Below are positions 1-9,100 of a DNA stretch of 58,554 bases, piece after piece (position 1 is the first letter of the stretch; every line of letters starts with the position of its first letter). The stretch lies in contig CAJTGF010000029.1 in the NCBI GenBank assembly GCA_910575585.1, positions 1-58,554 of the forward strand. The letters run 5' to 3'. The position numbers and the translations under genes are program-made. The notes under the pieces are model-generated. The model did no database searches. It saw only the letters and a list, made by a program, of their open reading frames with translations, and was not told the DNA's origin. Origin of the DNA: Clostridiaceae bacterium. Its GTDB lineage: Bacteria > Bacillota > Clostridia > Lachnospirales > Lachnospiraceae.

Positions 1-1715
1 CCAATGTCATTTAGATAAGCAAGGTCTCTCAGAAGAACTCTGCCATAAATTAGCTATGTGTTGGAATGATATGGGGATTCTGTCTGCTGTCAGAAGTTCT
101 ATATACTGATATTTCATATAATTAGGAGGTTTTGGGCATGGCAAACAGACAGATGGATATCTGTCTCCCAAAATGGTATACGGTTAAAGGCAGTTTCGCT
201 TTATACGAATCGGTAGGCGAAGCTGGCTGGTGGCTGGAACCTCTTCTGGCGCTCATAGGTTCTGCCCGGCCTGATTGGCAGTATATAACGCGAGATCAGC
301 TCGTTTACATTTCCGGGCCCCATATTGGTAGTAGTAAGGAACTGAAAGCATATTTTTATCGCCATTGACAGGTTTACCTGGTATTCCCATTTTTCTGTTT
401 CCTTTGAGATGGGAACCTCCACGGTTATAATGGTACAAAAGTTATACAAGGTCATCCGGCAGAGGATCTCGAACTCAATATATCGCGGAGACTTGGAATG
501 AAAGTTTTTGGTTCCGATTGTATGCTTCAGGTCACGGAAAGACGTTTCCTGGTCCCATCTTAGATGGTAAATGTCCTTTATCTGCTCCAGGGAAAACTCA
601 TGGTCGGGGAGATTGGTAATGATATTCTCATAAACCCCTTCCGCAATCTGGAAACGGGCCACGCGCAGACACATGTGGTATTCGGGATGTCCGTCCGTGA
701 TATAGTCAAAGGGAACCGCTTTGCGTATATAGCGGTACAGGGACTCCAATTCCGGGTGCAGCCTTCTGCTTTTGGCGTTTGACCGGGTAAGTATAACCTC
801 CGTCCACCTGTCCAGACGGTCAGGGAGGCTGTCAGTGGCAAGAAGGCCCCTTATCCTAATATCCTTGGCGCGAATGGCGAAGAAACAGCCATTCTCAAGA
901 GCGTGGGCGAAGACATTGTAGCTGTCAAAGCCCCTGTCCGCCACGAAGATGGGACAGCCGCCATAAATATAGCGGTCTATCATCTGGCAGAGGGCAGCAA
1001 ACTCGTTTTTGAGCCTGCCTGGCTGGATGACTACGTCCAGATATCTCTTGGAAAATAAGTCATATAGAGAAACGGTGTGGATAGAGTTGAACCCCTTTTT
1101 TGAGTTGCTGGTAGGTGGATGGTAGGTGGAAGGGTCCTTAGGATTGCGTGTAATGTTAAACTCACATCCGTCAACGGCAATGAGGGAATAGCCGCCCATA
1201 AATCCCTTTAAAGGGAAGCGGAGATTAAACTGAGTAAGGATGTGTCGGAAAGTATCCGGAAGAAGCTTAGCCCGCTGCTGGATAAAAGCAGAAGCGGAAG
1301 AGATATCCTCAGGCAGGAAATCAAAAAATTTCAGCAGCTCATGGTTGATACAGCCGCTTTCCATGGAAAGGAAGAAACGGATAAGCGGAACAAATCCCAG
1401 CTTGCGTTCACGTGAAAAATCCTTTCCCGGGTTTTTGACGAAGCGTTCAGAGTTGCGGTCCATGGTGTCCACGATTGCCCAGAGAGTGGACTTAACCTTA
1501 TGTGGGAATGACATATAGGTACCTCCTTGAAATTGAAATGATAGTTCTGAGTTCAATATCAAGGGCCGCTCTCGCTGCTTCTTAAAATACAATCAGCAGC
1601 GAGAGCGGCCGCACATTTTGGTCTCTGTGTCAACCCCTTTTCTTAAATTTATTGATAAATTTGAGTTAGACCGTAGGATGAGATTTTTTCAATCAGCTTA
1701 ACTTAATGACATTGG
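1..1715 (-). mobile_element. IS4-family insertion sequence, apparently complete
   Basis: The element is bounded by 20-bp terminal inverted repeats at 1-20 and 1696-1715, which match at 18 of 20 positions; the outer end reads CCAATGTCATT. It carries one transposase gene on the minus strand. The window begins exactly at the left terminus, so the left flank and any target duplication cannot be seen, and this may be a contig edge at a multicopy repeat. The right end abuts a truncated copy of the hairpin repeat described at 1716. Another sequence almost identical to the right terminus lies at 1929-1948. Confidence 0.8.
201..1514 (-). CDS. IS4-family DDE transposase
   Basis: Cut-and-paste transposase of 437 residues, acting on the terminal inverted repeats of this element. 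The DDE triad is readable: D115 in AVDGCEF, D193 in VADRGFD, and E323 in the Y-(2)-R-(3)-E-(6)-K signature YHLRWDQETSFRDLK, which is typical of IS4. An in-frame ATG 78 bases further upstream exists, but the ATG at 1514 has an AAGGAGGT site 7 bases before it and is the likely start. No frameshift or internal stop is seen, so the gene may be active. What is known of the family supports the assignment; the IS4 subgroup cannot be set without a search. Confidence 0.85.
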   Translation of the reverse strand: MSFPHKVKSTLWAIVDTMDRNSERFVKNPGKDFSRERKLGFVPLIRFFLSMESGCINHELLKFFDFLPEDISSASAFIQQRAKLLPDTFRHILTQFNLRFPLKGFMGGYSLIAVDGCEFNITRNPKDPSTYHPPTSNSKKGFNSIHTVSLYDLFSKRYLDVVIQPGRLKNEFAALCQMIDRYIYGGCPIFVADRGFDSYNVFAHALENGCFFAIRAKDIRIRGLLATDSLPDRLDRWTEVILTRSNAKSRRLHPELESLYRYIRKAVPFDYITDGHPEYHMCLRVARFQIAEGVYENIITNLPDHEFSLEQIKDIYHLRWDQETSFRDLKHTIGTKNFHSKSPRYIEFEILCRMTLYNFCTIITVEVPISKETEKWEYQVNLSMAIKICFQFLTTTNMGPGNVNELISRYILPIRPGRTYERQKRFQPPASFAYRFV

Positions 1716-1872
1716 ATGAGACCAGGGAAACAGGAGGGCCTAACCCCTCCTGGTTCCCGTTTTGGGCTCATCGGAATGTCTGGCATATCTGAACCCGAAC
1801 GGCACACAGCCTGCCTTCCCTCCCGGGCTCCGCCACAATCCCCGCCCATTGCTCACTCAACAATACAGCAAT
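1716..1872 (+). repeat. Structured hairpin repeat, copy 1 (5' truncated by the IS)
   Basis: This copy shares its core with the repeats at 31533-31766 and 31920-32156. It starts at ATGAGACC directly after the IS terminus, so the 5' arm is missing. The inner hairpin (GGGAA..AGGAGG pairing with CCTCCT..TTCCC), the CTCATCGGAATGT and GCATATCTGAACCC segments, the 3' arm GGCACACAGCCTGCCTTCC and the closing TTGCTCACTCAACAA are all present. No protein is predicted from it. Confidence 0.7.
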
Positions 1873-1928
1873 ATGACGAATTTAAAGTTCTGCGTTATCC
1901 TGGTTAGAGTGAATGAATGGCAGGATTC

Positions 1929-1948
1929 GCTAAACTAAATGACATTGG
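1929..1948 (+). repeat. Solitary copy of the IS4-type right terminus
   Basis: Twenty bases that match the outer IS terminus at 18 of 20 positions, in the same orientation as the right end at 1696-1715. Together the two right-end copies bracket 213 bp that hold the truncated hairpin repeat. It could be a leftover of an earlier insertion of a related element or an alternative end. No second transposase is present. Confidence 0.6.
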
Positions 1949-2002
1949 TTCAAGGGTTATCTGAATGGTTACGGCATACGGCATCTTTTTCTCAAAAACT
2001 AT

Positions 2003-2031
2003 TTGACAAAAGGGAAAAACTGTAGTATAGT
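2003..2031 (+). promoter_or_regulatory. Promoter of the infC-rpmI-rplT operon
   Basis: Perfect TTGACA -35 (2003-2008), 17-bp spacer and TATAGT -10 (2026-2031), placed about 190 bases before infC. It implies a long leader. Confidence 0.8.
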
Positions 2032-2039
2032 TAGCAAAG

Positions 2040-2204
2040 TTACGAAAGTAACCGACAGGAAAGCAGGTACGTCCACCTCACCTTGGCGCGAGCAAGCGAC
2101 CCGGGTTCATATTTGAGATACATAGCAGGGAACGCTGTGTTTTTGGATAGGTGGGCAGATTTTTTCTGGCTGCTTTTTTAAATTCCCATAAACACATCAC
2201 ACAT
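2040..2204 (+). promoter_or_regulatory. Structured leader of infC (possible L20-type autoregulatory leader)
   Basis: About 165 bases of transcribed, non-coding leader. CCACCT near 2073 can pair with AGGTGG near 2150, followed by two T-runs (2160-2165 and about 2174-2179), as in an attenuator. In Firmicutes the infC-rpmI-rplT operon is controlled through such leaders by L20. The assignment rests on position and pairing only; an Rfam L20_leader scan would decide it. Confidence 0.5.
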
Positions 2205-2218
2205 GGAGGTGTACGACA

Positions 2219-2725
2219 ATTAGCGATTTAATGATTAATGAACAGATCAGGGATAAGGAGGTCCGGCTGATCGGCGAGAACGGAGAACAGCTTGGCATTA
2301 TGTCTTCCAGAGAAGCCATGCAGCTTGCCAGAGAAGCGGAACTGGATCTGGTAAAGATTGCTCCTACGGCAAAGCCGCCGGTTTGTAAGATCATCGATTA
2401 CGGCAAGTTCCGTTATGAGCAGGCGAGAAAGGAAAAAGAAGCTAAGAAGAAGCAGAAAGTCATCGAGATAAAGGAAGTCCGTTTGTCTCCCAATATTGAC
2501 ACAAACGATCTGAACACCAAGACCAGCGCGGCGCGGAAGTTTCTGGAGAAGGGTGACAAGGTAAAGGTGACGCTGCGATTCAGAGGTCGTGAGATGGCGC
2601 ATATGTCAAAGTCCAGGCATATCCTGGATGATTTTGCGGAAGTCTTATCTGACATTGCCGTGGTTGACAAGCCGTCAAAGGTTGAGGGAAGAAGCATGGT
2701 CATGTTTTTAACTGCAAAACGTTAA
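2219..2725 (+). CDS. infC: Translation initiation factor IF-3
   Basis: IF-3 binds the 30S subunit, prevents premature joining of 50S and proofreads the start codon-initiator tRNA pairing. The protein is 168 residues and has the usual two halves: an N-domain starting around MINEQIRDKEVRLIGENG and a C-domain ending in GRSMVMFLTAKR. The likely start is the rare codon ATT at 2219, which reads I-S-D-L before the first ATG at 2231 and sits 9 bases after GGAGG. Rare AUU starts are a known feature of infC, where they let IF-3 repress its own translation. First gene of the infC-rpmI-rplT operon, downstream of a structured leader. Confidence 0.95.
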   Translation: MSDLMINEQIRDKEVRLIGENGEQLGIMSSREAMQLAREAELDLVKIAPTAKPPVCKIIDYGKFRYEQARKEKEAKKKQKVIEIKEVRLSPNIDTNDLNTKTSAARKFLEKGDKVKVTLRFRGREMAHMSKSRHILDDFAEVLSDIAVVDKPSKVEGRSMVMFLTAKR

Positions 2726-2738
2726 AATAGAAAGCTAC

Positions 2739-2771
2739 GCCGCCGCCCGTGTCAGATTACGGGGCGGCGGC
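2739..2771 (+). promoter_or_regulatory. GC-rich hairpin between infC and rpmI
   Basis: GCCGCCGCCCGT pairs with ACGGGGCGGCGGC around an 8-base loop. It has no T-run, so it is not a classical terminator. Its place directly before rpmI-rplT suits an mRNA processing or L20-binding element, but that is inference. Confidence 0.45.
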
Positions 2772-2797
2772 CAACAACGATCAAGGAGGAAACAATA

Positions 2798-2995
2798 ATG
2801 CCTAAAATGAAAACAAGCAGAGCGGCTGCAAAGCGTTTCAAAAAAACCGGAACAGGAAAGCTGGTAAGAAATAAAGCTTACAAGTCTCACATCTTAACTA
2901 AGAAGTCTGCCAAGAGGAAGAGAAATCTTAGAAAAGATATCATCACCGACGCTACCAACGCAAAAGTGATGAAGAAGATTTTACCATATTTATAA
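2798..2995 (+). CDS. rpmI: 50S ribosomal protein L35
   Basis: Small, very basic 65-residue protein of the large ribosomal subunit, with the family start [20 protein letters not shown] and a full family length. AAGGAGG lies 8 bases upstream of the ATG. It is followed after 30 bases by rplT in the conserved infC-rpmI-rplT operon. Confidence 0.97.
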   Translation: MPKMKTSRAAAKRFKKTGTGKLVRNKAYKSHILTKKSAKRKRNLRKDIITDATNAKVMKKILPYL

Positions 2996-3025
2996 GATTT
3001 CGATTATCCATAAGGAGGAAGAAAC

Positions 3026-3382
3026 ATGGCAAGAGTGAAAGGCGGCATGAACGCTAGAAAGAGACATAATAGAGTTTTAAAACTGGCAAAGGGCTACAGA
3101 GGCGCCCGTTCCAAGCAGTACAGAGTGGCCAAGCAGTCCGTGATGAGAGCGCTGACCAGCGCCTACGCGGGAAGAAAGCAGAGAAAGAGACAGTTCAGAC
3201 AGCTTTGGATCGCCCGTATCAACGCGGCGGCCCGTATCAACGGCCTGTCCTACAGCAAGTTTATGTACGGATTGAAGCTGGCCGGCGTTGAGATGAACCG
3301 GAAGGTGCTGTCCGACATGGCGATCAACGACGCGGAAGGATTCGCGAAGCTGGCCAGCCTGGCAAAGGAGAAGATCGCCTAA
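3026..3382 (+). CDS. rplT: 50S ribosomal protein L20
   Basis: Binds 23S rRNA early in assembly of the large subunit; in Firmicutes and enterobacteria it also represses its own operon through the mRNA. It is 118 residues, full length, with the N-terminal basic extension ([15 protein letters not shown]) and the C-terminal globular part ([24 protein letters not shown]). AAGGAGG precedes the ATG. Last gene of the operon. Confidence 0.97.
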   Translation: MARVKGGMNARKRHNRVLKLAKGYRGARSKQYRVAKQSVMRALTSAYAGRKQRKRQFRQLWIARINAAARINGLSYSKFMYGLKLAGVEMNRKVLSDMAINDAEGFAKLASLAKEKIA

Positions 3383-3471
3383 TCCGGCGGCAGATTAGCA
3401 GATTAGCAGATTCGAAGATTGGCAGATCCGGGGATAACAAGCCCCGCAAAAGCAGCGCAGGAAGGCGGTTC

Positions 3472-3500
3472 CCACAAGGAGCCGCCTTTATCTTCGCGCG
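3472..3500 (+). terminator. Terminator-like hairpin after rplT
   Basis: AAGGCGGTTCC pairs with GGAGCCGCCTT around a CACAA loop, followed by a short T-run. Between rplT and this hairpin there is a small run of AGATTAGC direct repeats (3390-3425) with no other content recognised. Confidence 0.6.
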
Positions 3501-3592
3501 CGATTACGCCGCGGCGGAGCTGTAGTGCCCCGTCATGGGCCGGTATTGTTATGGATAACAAGCATATGCGGGGAAAAACAGACAAAAAGTGC

Positions 3593-3621
3593 TTGCAAAT
3601 GTAATATTGCAGTGCTATACT
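3593..3621 (+). promoter_or_regulatory. Promoter of the rimP-nusA-infB operon
   Basis: TTGCAA (3593-3598), 17-bp spacer, TATACT (3616-3621). It lies about 130 bases before rimP and just ahead of the rimP leader hairpin. Confidence 0.7.
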
Positions 3622-3639
3622 ACATACGATAACATGATA

Positions 3640-3690
3640 CGATGACTGATAAGGAGTGGGCGAGAGTCCACTCTTTCGTTGTGGGGGAAG
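3640..3690 (+). promoter_or_regulatory. rimP leader hairpin
   Basis: GAGTGGGCGAGAGTCCACTC (3654-3673) folds into a short stem followed by TTTCGTTG. A hairpin of this kind ahead of rimP matches the known rimP leader motif of Firmicutes. Identification is by appearance and position. Confidence 0.6.
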
Positions 3691-3748
3691 GAATCTGCAT
3701 CCCTCTGGCGGCAGCCATGAAGGAAAAAGAAAGAGAGGTGATGCGGAT

Positions 3749-4216
3749 ATGACAAAGAGAGAGACATACGAGTCAAGGACCGAGGCATTTTTGCTCCCGC
3801 TTATGGAGGAGCATGGGTTTGAGCTGGTGGATGTGGAGTACGTGAAGGAAGGGAGCAGCTGGTATCTGAGGGCTTACATTGACAAGGAGGGCGGGATCGC
3901 CATCGACGACTGTGAGACCATCAGCCGGATCCTCAGCGACTGGCTGGACAGGGAAGATTTTATCAGCGACAGCTATATTTTGGAAGTCAGTTCTCCGGGG
4001 CTGGGAAGGCCGCTGAAGAAAGAGAAAGATTTTGTCAGAAGCATGGGAAAGCAGGTGGAGGTAAAGCTATACCGGGCAAGGGAGGGCCAGAAGGACTTTA
4101 CCGGCTCACTGACACAGCATGACAAGGACACGGTGACCATTGAACTGGAGGACAAGAGCACAATGACGTTTGGGCGGCAGGAGATCGCGCTGATCCGCCT
4201 GGCGCTGGATTTCTAA
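3749..4216 (+). CDS. rimP: Ribosome maturation factor RimP
   Basis: Needed for maturation of the 30S subunit. 155 residues, near the usual family length. The N-terminal domain holds the family motifs around ELVDVEYVKEGSSWYLR and DDCETISR, then DYI-like SYILEVSSPGLGRPL, and a C-terminal SH3-like domain. The reading frame is open further upstream, but GAGAGGTG 8 bases before the ATG at 3749 and the family N-terminus decide the start. First gene of the rimP-nusA-rnpM-L7Ae-infB-rbfA-nrnA-truB-ribF operon. Confidence 0.95.
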   Translation: MTKRETYESRTEAFLLPLMEEHGFELVDVEYVKEGSSWYLRAYIDKEGGIAIDDCETISRILSDWLDREDFISDSYILEVSSPGLGRPLKKEKDFVRSMGKQVEVKLYRAREGQKDFTGSLTQHDKDTVTIELEDKSTMTFGRQEIALIRLALDF

Positions 4217-4273
4217 GACAGAAAACTTTTTGCGGGGCAAGGCTTCGCGGGATATAGTTGGAGGATAGATGAA

Positions 4274-5512
4274 ATGAATAAAGAACTGTTAGAAGCGCTG
4301 GATATTCTGGAAAAGGAGAAAAATATCAGCAAGGCCGTTATGTTGGAGGCCATCGAGAATTCCCTGATCACTGCCTGTAAGAACCATTTCGGAAAAGCGG
4401 ATAACATTAAGGTCAATATCAATGCCGAGACCTGCGACTTTGCGGTGCTGGCGGAAAAGGAAGTGGTGGAGCAGGTGGAGGACCCGCTGGTGGAGATCAG
4501 CCTTGCGGAAGCCAGGATGATGGCTCCCAGATACGACTTAGGTGATATTGTCCAGATCCCCGTTGAGTCCAAATCCTTTGGAAGGATCGCTACCCAGAAT
4601 GCCAAGAACGTGATCCTCCAGAAGATCAGGGAGGAAGAGCGCAAATCCCTGTACGAGGATTGGTACTCCAAGGAAAAAGACATTGTCCAGGGCGTGGTGC
4701 AGCGGTATCTGAAGCGGAATGTCAGCATTAATCTGGGAAAGACCGACGCGATCTTAAATGAATCGGAGCAGGTGAAGGGGGAGATCTTCCAGCCTACGGA
4801 GCGGATCAAGGTGTATGTGCTGGAAGTGAAAGACACGCCAAAAGGTCCAAGGATCTCCGTGTCCAGGACCCATCCGGACCTGGTAAAGCGGCTGTTTGAG
4901 CTGGAAGTGGCGGAGGTCAGGGAAGGGATCGTGGAGATCAAATCCATCGCCAGGGAGGCGGGATCCAGAACCAAGATCGCGGTCAAGTCCAATGATCCCA
5001 ATGTGGATCCGGTGGGAGCCTGCGTGGGCCTTAACGGCGCCAGGGTCAACGCCGTTGTCAGCGAGCTTAGAGGAGAGAAGATCGATATCATCAACTGGGA
5101 CGACACGCCGGCATACCTGATTGAGAACGCCTTAAGCCCTGCCAAGGTGATCTGCGTGGTGGCAGACGAGGAGGCCAAGGAGGCCCAGGTCATTGTGCCG
5201 GATAACCAGCTTTCCCTGGCTATCGGCAAGGAGGGACAAAACGCCAGGCTGTCCGCCAAGCTGACCGGTTTTAAGATCGATATCAAAAGCGAGAGTCAGG
5301 CAAAAGAGATGGGCCTCCTTGAAGAAATCGGGCTTCAGTATGAGGCGGAGGACGGCCAGTACGACGGTTACGGCTATGAGGAGCCTTACGAAGAAGGCTA
5401 TGAGGAAGAGTATGGAGCGCTTTATGAGGAGGAGGGGCAGCCAGCCCCCAGTGAGACGGCAGATCATAACGACTACCAGAGGGATTACCAGGATGACATA
5501 ATACCGGAATAA
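4274..5512 (+). CDS. nusA: Transcription termination/antitermination factor NusA
   Basis: Binds RNA polymerase and nascent RNA and modulates pausing, termination and antitermination. 412 residues: N-terminal polymerase-binding domain (1-125), S1 domain with VQGVVQRYLKRNVSINLGK, then KH domains, including VGACVGLNGARVNAV and LAIGKEGQNARLSAKLTG. The last ~65 residues form a tyrosine- and glutamate-rich acidic tail, as in many Lachnospiraceae. GGAGGATAG precedes the ATG. Confidence 0.96.
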   Translation: MNKELLEALDILEKEKNISKAVMLEAIENSLITACKNHFGKADNIKVNINAETCDFAVLAEKEVVEQVEDPLVEISLAEARMMAPRYDLGDIVQIPVESKSFGRIATQNAKNVILQKIREEERKSLYEDWYSKEKDIVQGVVQRYLKRNVSINLGKTDAILNESEQVKGEIFQPTERIKVYVLEVKDTPKGPRISVSRTHPDLVKRLFELEVAEVREGIVEIKSIAREAGSRTKIAVKSNDPNVDPVGACVGLNGARVNAVVSELRGEKIDIINWDDTPAYLIENALSPAKVICVVADEEAKEAQVIVPDNQLSLAIGKEGQNARLSAKLTGFKIDIKSESQAKEMGLLEEIGLQYEAEDGQYDGYGYEEPYEEGYEEEYGALYEEEGQPAPSETADHNDYQRDYQDDIIPE

Positions 5513-5572
5513 CTGCCGAAAGCCTTTGGAGGCAGCGGCGGGACATCAGATTAGAATGGAAGTGAGAGATCA

Positions 5573-5848
5573 GTGAGTACAAAGAAAGTACCCCTTCGCC
5601 AATGCATTGGCTGTGGAGAAATGAAAAATAAAAAAGAGATGATCCGTATCCTGAAGACGGAAGAACAGGGCATCACCCTGGACGCCACCGGCAGGAAGAA
5701 CGGAAGAGGGGCTTACCTCTGTCCTTGTGGAGAGTGCCTGAAAAAGGCTGTCAGAAGCCGGGGGCTGGACCGTTCCTTTAAGATGACGGTTCCGAGGGAA
5801 GTGTACGAAACTCTGGAGAAGGAGATGGAACGGCTTGTCGGACAGTAG
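5573..5848 (+). CDS. rnpM: YlxR/RnpM family RNA-binding protein
   Basis: 91 residues. The family signature CIGCGEMKNKKEMIRI, then GRGAYLC and CLKKA, is present. The family (YlxR, DUF448) has been linked to modulation of RNase P; older texts call it a nusA-operon RNA-binding protein. The start is GTG at 5573. The end overlaps the next gene by 14 bases, so the two are probably translationally coupled. Confidence 0.88.
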   Translation: MSTKKVPLRQCIGCGEMKNKKEMIRILKTEEQGITLDATGRKNGRGAYLCPCGECLKKAVRSRGLDRSFKMTVPREVYETLEKEMERLVGQ

Positions 5849-6173
5849 AAAACGGGTTCTGAACCTGATCGGGTTGGCCACAAAGGCGGGGAAGACCGTC
5901 AGCGGAGAGTTCTCCACAGAGAGAGCGGTAAAGAGCGGGAAGGCAAATATGGTGGTTGTGTCGGAGGAAGCTTCCGACAACACCAGAAAGAAGTTTGTCA
6001 ATATGTGTACTTACTATAAGGTTCCAATCTGTATTTTGGGTAAGAAGGACGAATTGGGTCAATGCACAGGCAAGGAGATGCGGGCATCTCTGGCTGTGCT
6101 TGATGAAGGATTCGCAAGGGCAATGGGAAAACAAATGAATATCAACGGAGGTAGTAAGTATGAGAGTCAGTGA
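5835..6173 (+). CDS. L7Ae/L30e-like ribosomal protein (YlxQ type)
   Basis: 112 residues of the L7Ae/L30e/S12e/Gadd45 fold, expected to bind kink-turn RNA. The core [20 protein letters not shown] and [15 protein letters not shown] are typical of YlxQ proteins in nusA-infB operons. The start is TTG at 5835, overlapping rnpM by 14 bases; its 3' end overlaps infB by 14 bases. Confidence 0.85.
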   Translation: MSDSRKRVLNLIGLATKAGKTVSGEFSTERAVKSGKANMVVVSEEASDNTRKKFVNMCTYYKVPICILGKKDELGQCTGKEMRASLAVLDEGFARAMGKQMNINGGSKYESQ

Positions 6174-9100
6174 ATTCGCAAAGGAGCTGGGCAAGACCAG
6201 CAGGGAAGTATTGGATATTTTAAGGAAACATAACATAGAGTTGACCCATTCGTCAAATATCAGCGAGGAGAACGTCCAGGTGGTGAAAAAAGCCATGGGT
6301 CCGGGACGGCCGGTAAACGCCCAGCCATCTCAGCCAGGGCCTGGGGCTTCTGCTCCGGCCCAGGGACAGGACAGCGGGCAGCCGGCTGGGGCTTCGGCGG
6401 AACAGCCGAAGAAAAAGATCACCGCAGTGTACCGTCCCCAGAATTCTCAGACCATGAGAAACGGGGGAGGCAGGGCCGGTCAGGGAGGCGCCCGTCCTCA
6501 AAACCAGCCTTCTAAAGGTCAGGGGACACCGGGCCAGGGCCAGTCTTTTAGAGGTCAGGGCCAGCCGGTAAAGACGGTGCGTCCCCAGGCAGCGGCGGGC
6601 CAGACCGCCCAGGAAGGGGTAAAACAGGGCCAGGGGATCCCGGCTAAGCGGCTCCAGCAGGGAGCGCCTTACAGCCAGGCAGGCCAGCAAAACCGTCCTC
6701 AGCAGGGAGCCGACCAGGGTGAGAACACTCAGACCCAGCGTACCCAGAACGCTCCGGTCCAGGATCAGCAGTCCCAGACACCGGGCAGCCAGAGCGGCCA
6801 GTCCAGACCGGGTTTTGCAGGCCGTTCCCAGCAGGGCATGTCCCAGAGCCAGGGCCAGGTTTCCGATGGCAGCCGTGAGGGAGGCCGTCCCCAGAACCAG
6901 GGCGCTCAGGCAGGGCGTTTCTCCAACAACCAGGGCCGCGACGGCAATCGTCCCCAGGGCAGGAATCAGAATTACCAGGGCAGCCGTGACGGAGGACGGT
7001 CCCAGGGCAGCCGCGACGGCAATCGTCAGGGCAATTACCAGGGCAGAGACGGCAGCCGGTTCGGGGGAGGCCAAAATTACCAAGGCAGCCGCGACGGCAA
7101 TCGTCAGGGCAATTACCAGGGCAGAGACGGCAGCCGGTTTGCAGGCGGCCAGAATTACCAAGGCAGCCGCGACGGCAGCCGCCAGGGCGGCTACCAGGGA
7201 AGGGACGGAAGCTATCAGGGCGGCGGCAGCCGGCCCCAGGGCCAGTCAGGCCGTCCCGGCGGATTTAACCGTGACGGGAACCGCCCCGGCGGTCAGAATT
7301 ATCAGGGCAGCCGCGACGGCAACCGTTCCGGCGGGTTCCAGGGCAGAGACGGCAATCGCCCCGGAGGATTCAACCGTGACGGCAATCGTCCCGGTCAGGG
7401 AGGCCGTCCCCAGACGGGCCGTCTGGGCCAGAAAGATATTTCCAAGTCCTTTGACACGCCTATGGCCACAAAGCCCCAGAGCAACCGAGGCAATAAAAAT
7501 GCCTATAAGAATGATAAATACGACAAGAGGAATATGACGGAGGACGGACCGAGAACAAAGGGCAAGGTATCCAAGCATCCGTTCATCATGCCCCAGAAGA
7601 ACTCGGTTGAGAAGGTGGAGGAGACCATCAAGGTCATCACCATTCCGGAGGTGCTGACCATTAAGGAGCTGGCGGATAAGATGAAACTGCAGCCGTCGGC
7701 CATTATCAAGAAGCTGTTCTTAAAAGGCACCATCGTTACGGTGAACCAGGAGATCGACTACGAGAAGGCGGAGGAGATCGCCATGGAGTACGATGTGCTC
7801 TGTGAGAAGGAAGCAAAGGTTGACGTGATCGAGGAGCTTCTTAGGGAAGAGGCGGAGAGCGAGGACGATATGGTCACAAGACCGCCGGTAGTCTGCGTTA
7901 TGGGCCATGTTGACCACGGCAAGACCTCCCTTCTGGACGCCATCCGTGAGACCAATGTGACGGCAAGGGAAGCGGGAGGCATCACCCAGCATATCGGTGC
8001 CTATGTGGTGGAGATCAAAGGGGAGAAGATCACCTTCCTTGACACGCCGGGCCACGAGGCATTTACGGCCATGCGAATGAGAGGTGCCCAGTCTACGGAT
8101 ATTGCCGTTTTGGTGGTGGCTGCGGACGACGGCGTTATGCCCCAGACCGTGGAGGCCATCAACCATGCCAAGGCGGCAGGGGTGGAGATCATTGTTGCCA
8201 TCAACAAGATCGATAAGCCCAGCGCCAATATCGAGAAAGTAAAACAGGAATTATCGGAATACGAACTGATCCCCGAGGACTGGGGCGGAAGCACCATCTT
8301 TGTGCCGGTGTCCGCTCACACCAAGGAAGGCATCTCCGACCTTTTGGAGATGATCATCCTGGCATCGGAGGTAAAGGAATTAAAGGCCAACCCCAACAGG
8401 AAGGCAAGAGGGCTTGTGATCGAGGCAGAGCTTGACAAGGGCAAAGGCCCTGTGGCTACGGTGCTGGTACAGAAAGGGACCCTGCGGGTAGGCGACAATA
8501 TTGCCGCGGGAGCCTGCTATGGAAAGGTCCGGGCCATGATGGATGACAAGGGCCGCCGGGTGAAGGAAGCCACGCCGTCTACTCCCGTTGAGATCTTAGG
8601 TCTTAACGGCGTGCCAAACGCAGGCGAGGTATTTGTCATCAGCGCCAGCGAGAAGGAGGCCAGAAGCTTTGCCGAGACCTTTATCTCCGAGGGCAAGAAC
8701 AAGCTCCTTGAGGATACCAAGGCAAAACTGTCCCTGGACGATCTGTTCAGCCAGATCAAGGCAGGCAATGTAAAGGAACTGCCTATCATCGTCAAGGCGG
8801 ATGTTCAGGGTTCCGTGGAGGCCGTAAAGCAGAGTCTTTTGAAGCTGTCCAACGAGGAAGTTATGGTGAAGGTGATCCACGGCGGCGTAGGCGCCATCAA
8901 CGAGTCCGACGTGTCTTTGGCTTCCGCGTCCAATGCCATCATCATCGGCTTCAACGTAAGGCCGGATGCCACTGCCAAGTCGGTGGCAGAGCAGGAGAAG
9001 GTGGATCTGCGCCTGTACAAGGTAATCTACCAGGCCATCGAGGATGTGGAGGCTGCCATGAAGGGCATGCTGGATCCGATTTTCGAAGAGAAGATCATCG

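Noticed and set aside
2040-2204. tRNA-like or T-box element before infC
   Set aside because: No cloverleaf, specifier loop or T-box sequence was found; an infC/L20-type leader explains position and structure better.
4213-5286. 357-codon minus-strand frame opposite nusA
   Set aside because: Serine/leucine-rich antisense shadow with no family match by eye; nusA on the plus strand is certain.
6253-7161. 302-codon minus-strand frame opposite infB
   Set aside because: It mirrors the low-complexity repeats of the IF-2 N-terminus (Ala/Leu runs) and has no protein-like sequence.
6930-7420. CRISPR array
   Set aside because: The regular repeats are in frame within infB and encode a repeated peptide; spacers are not unique and no cas gene is present.
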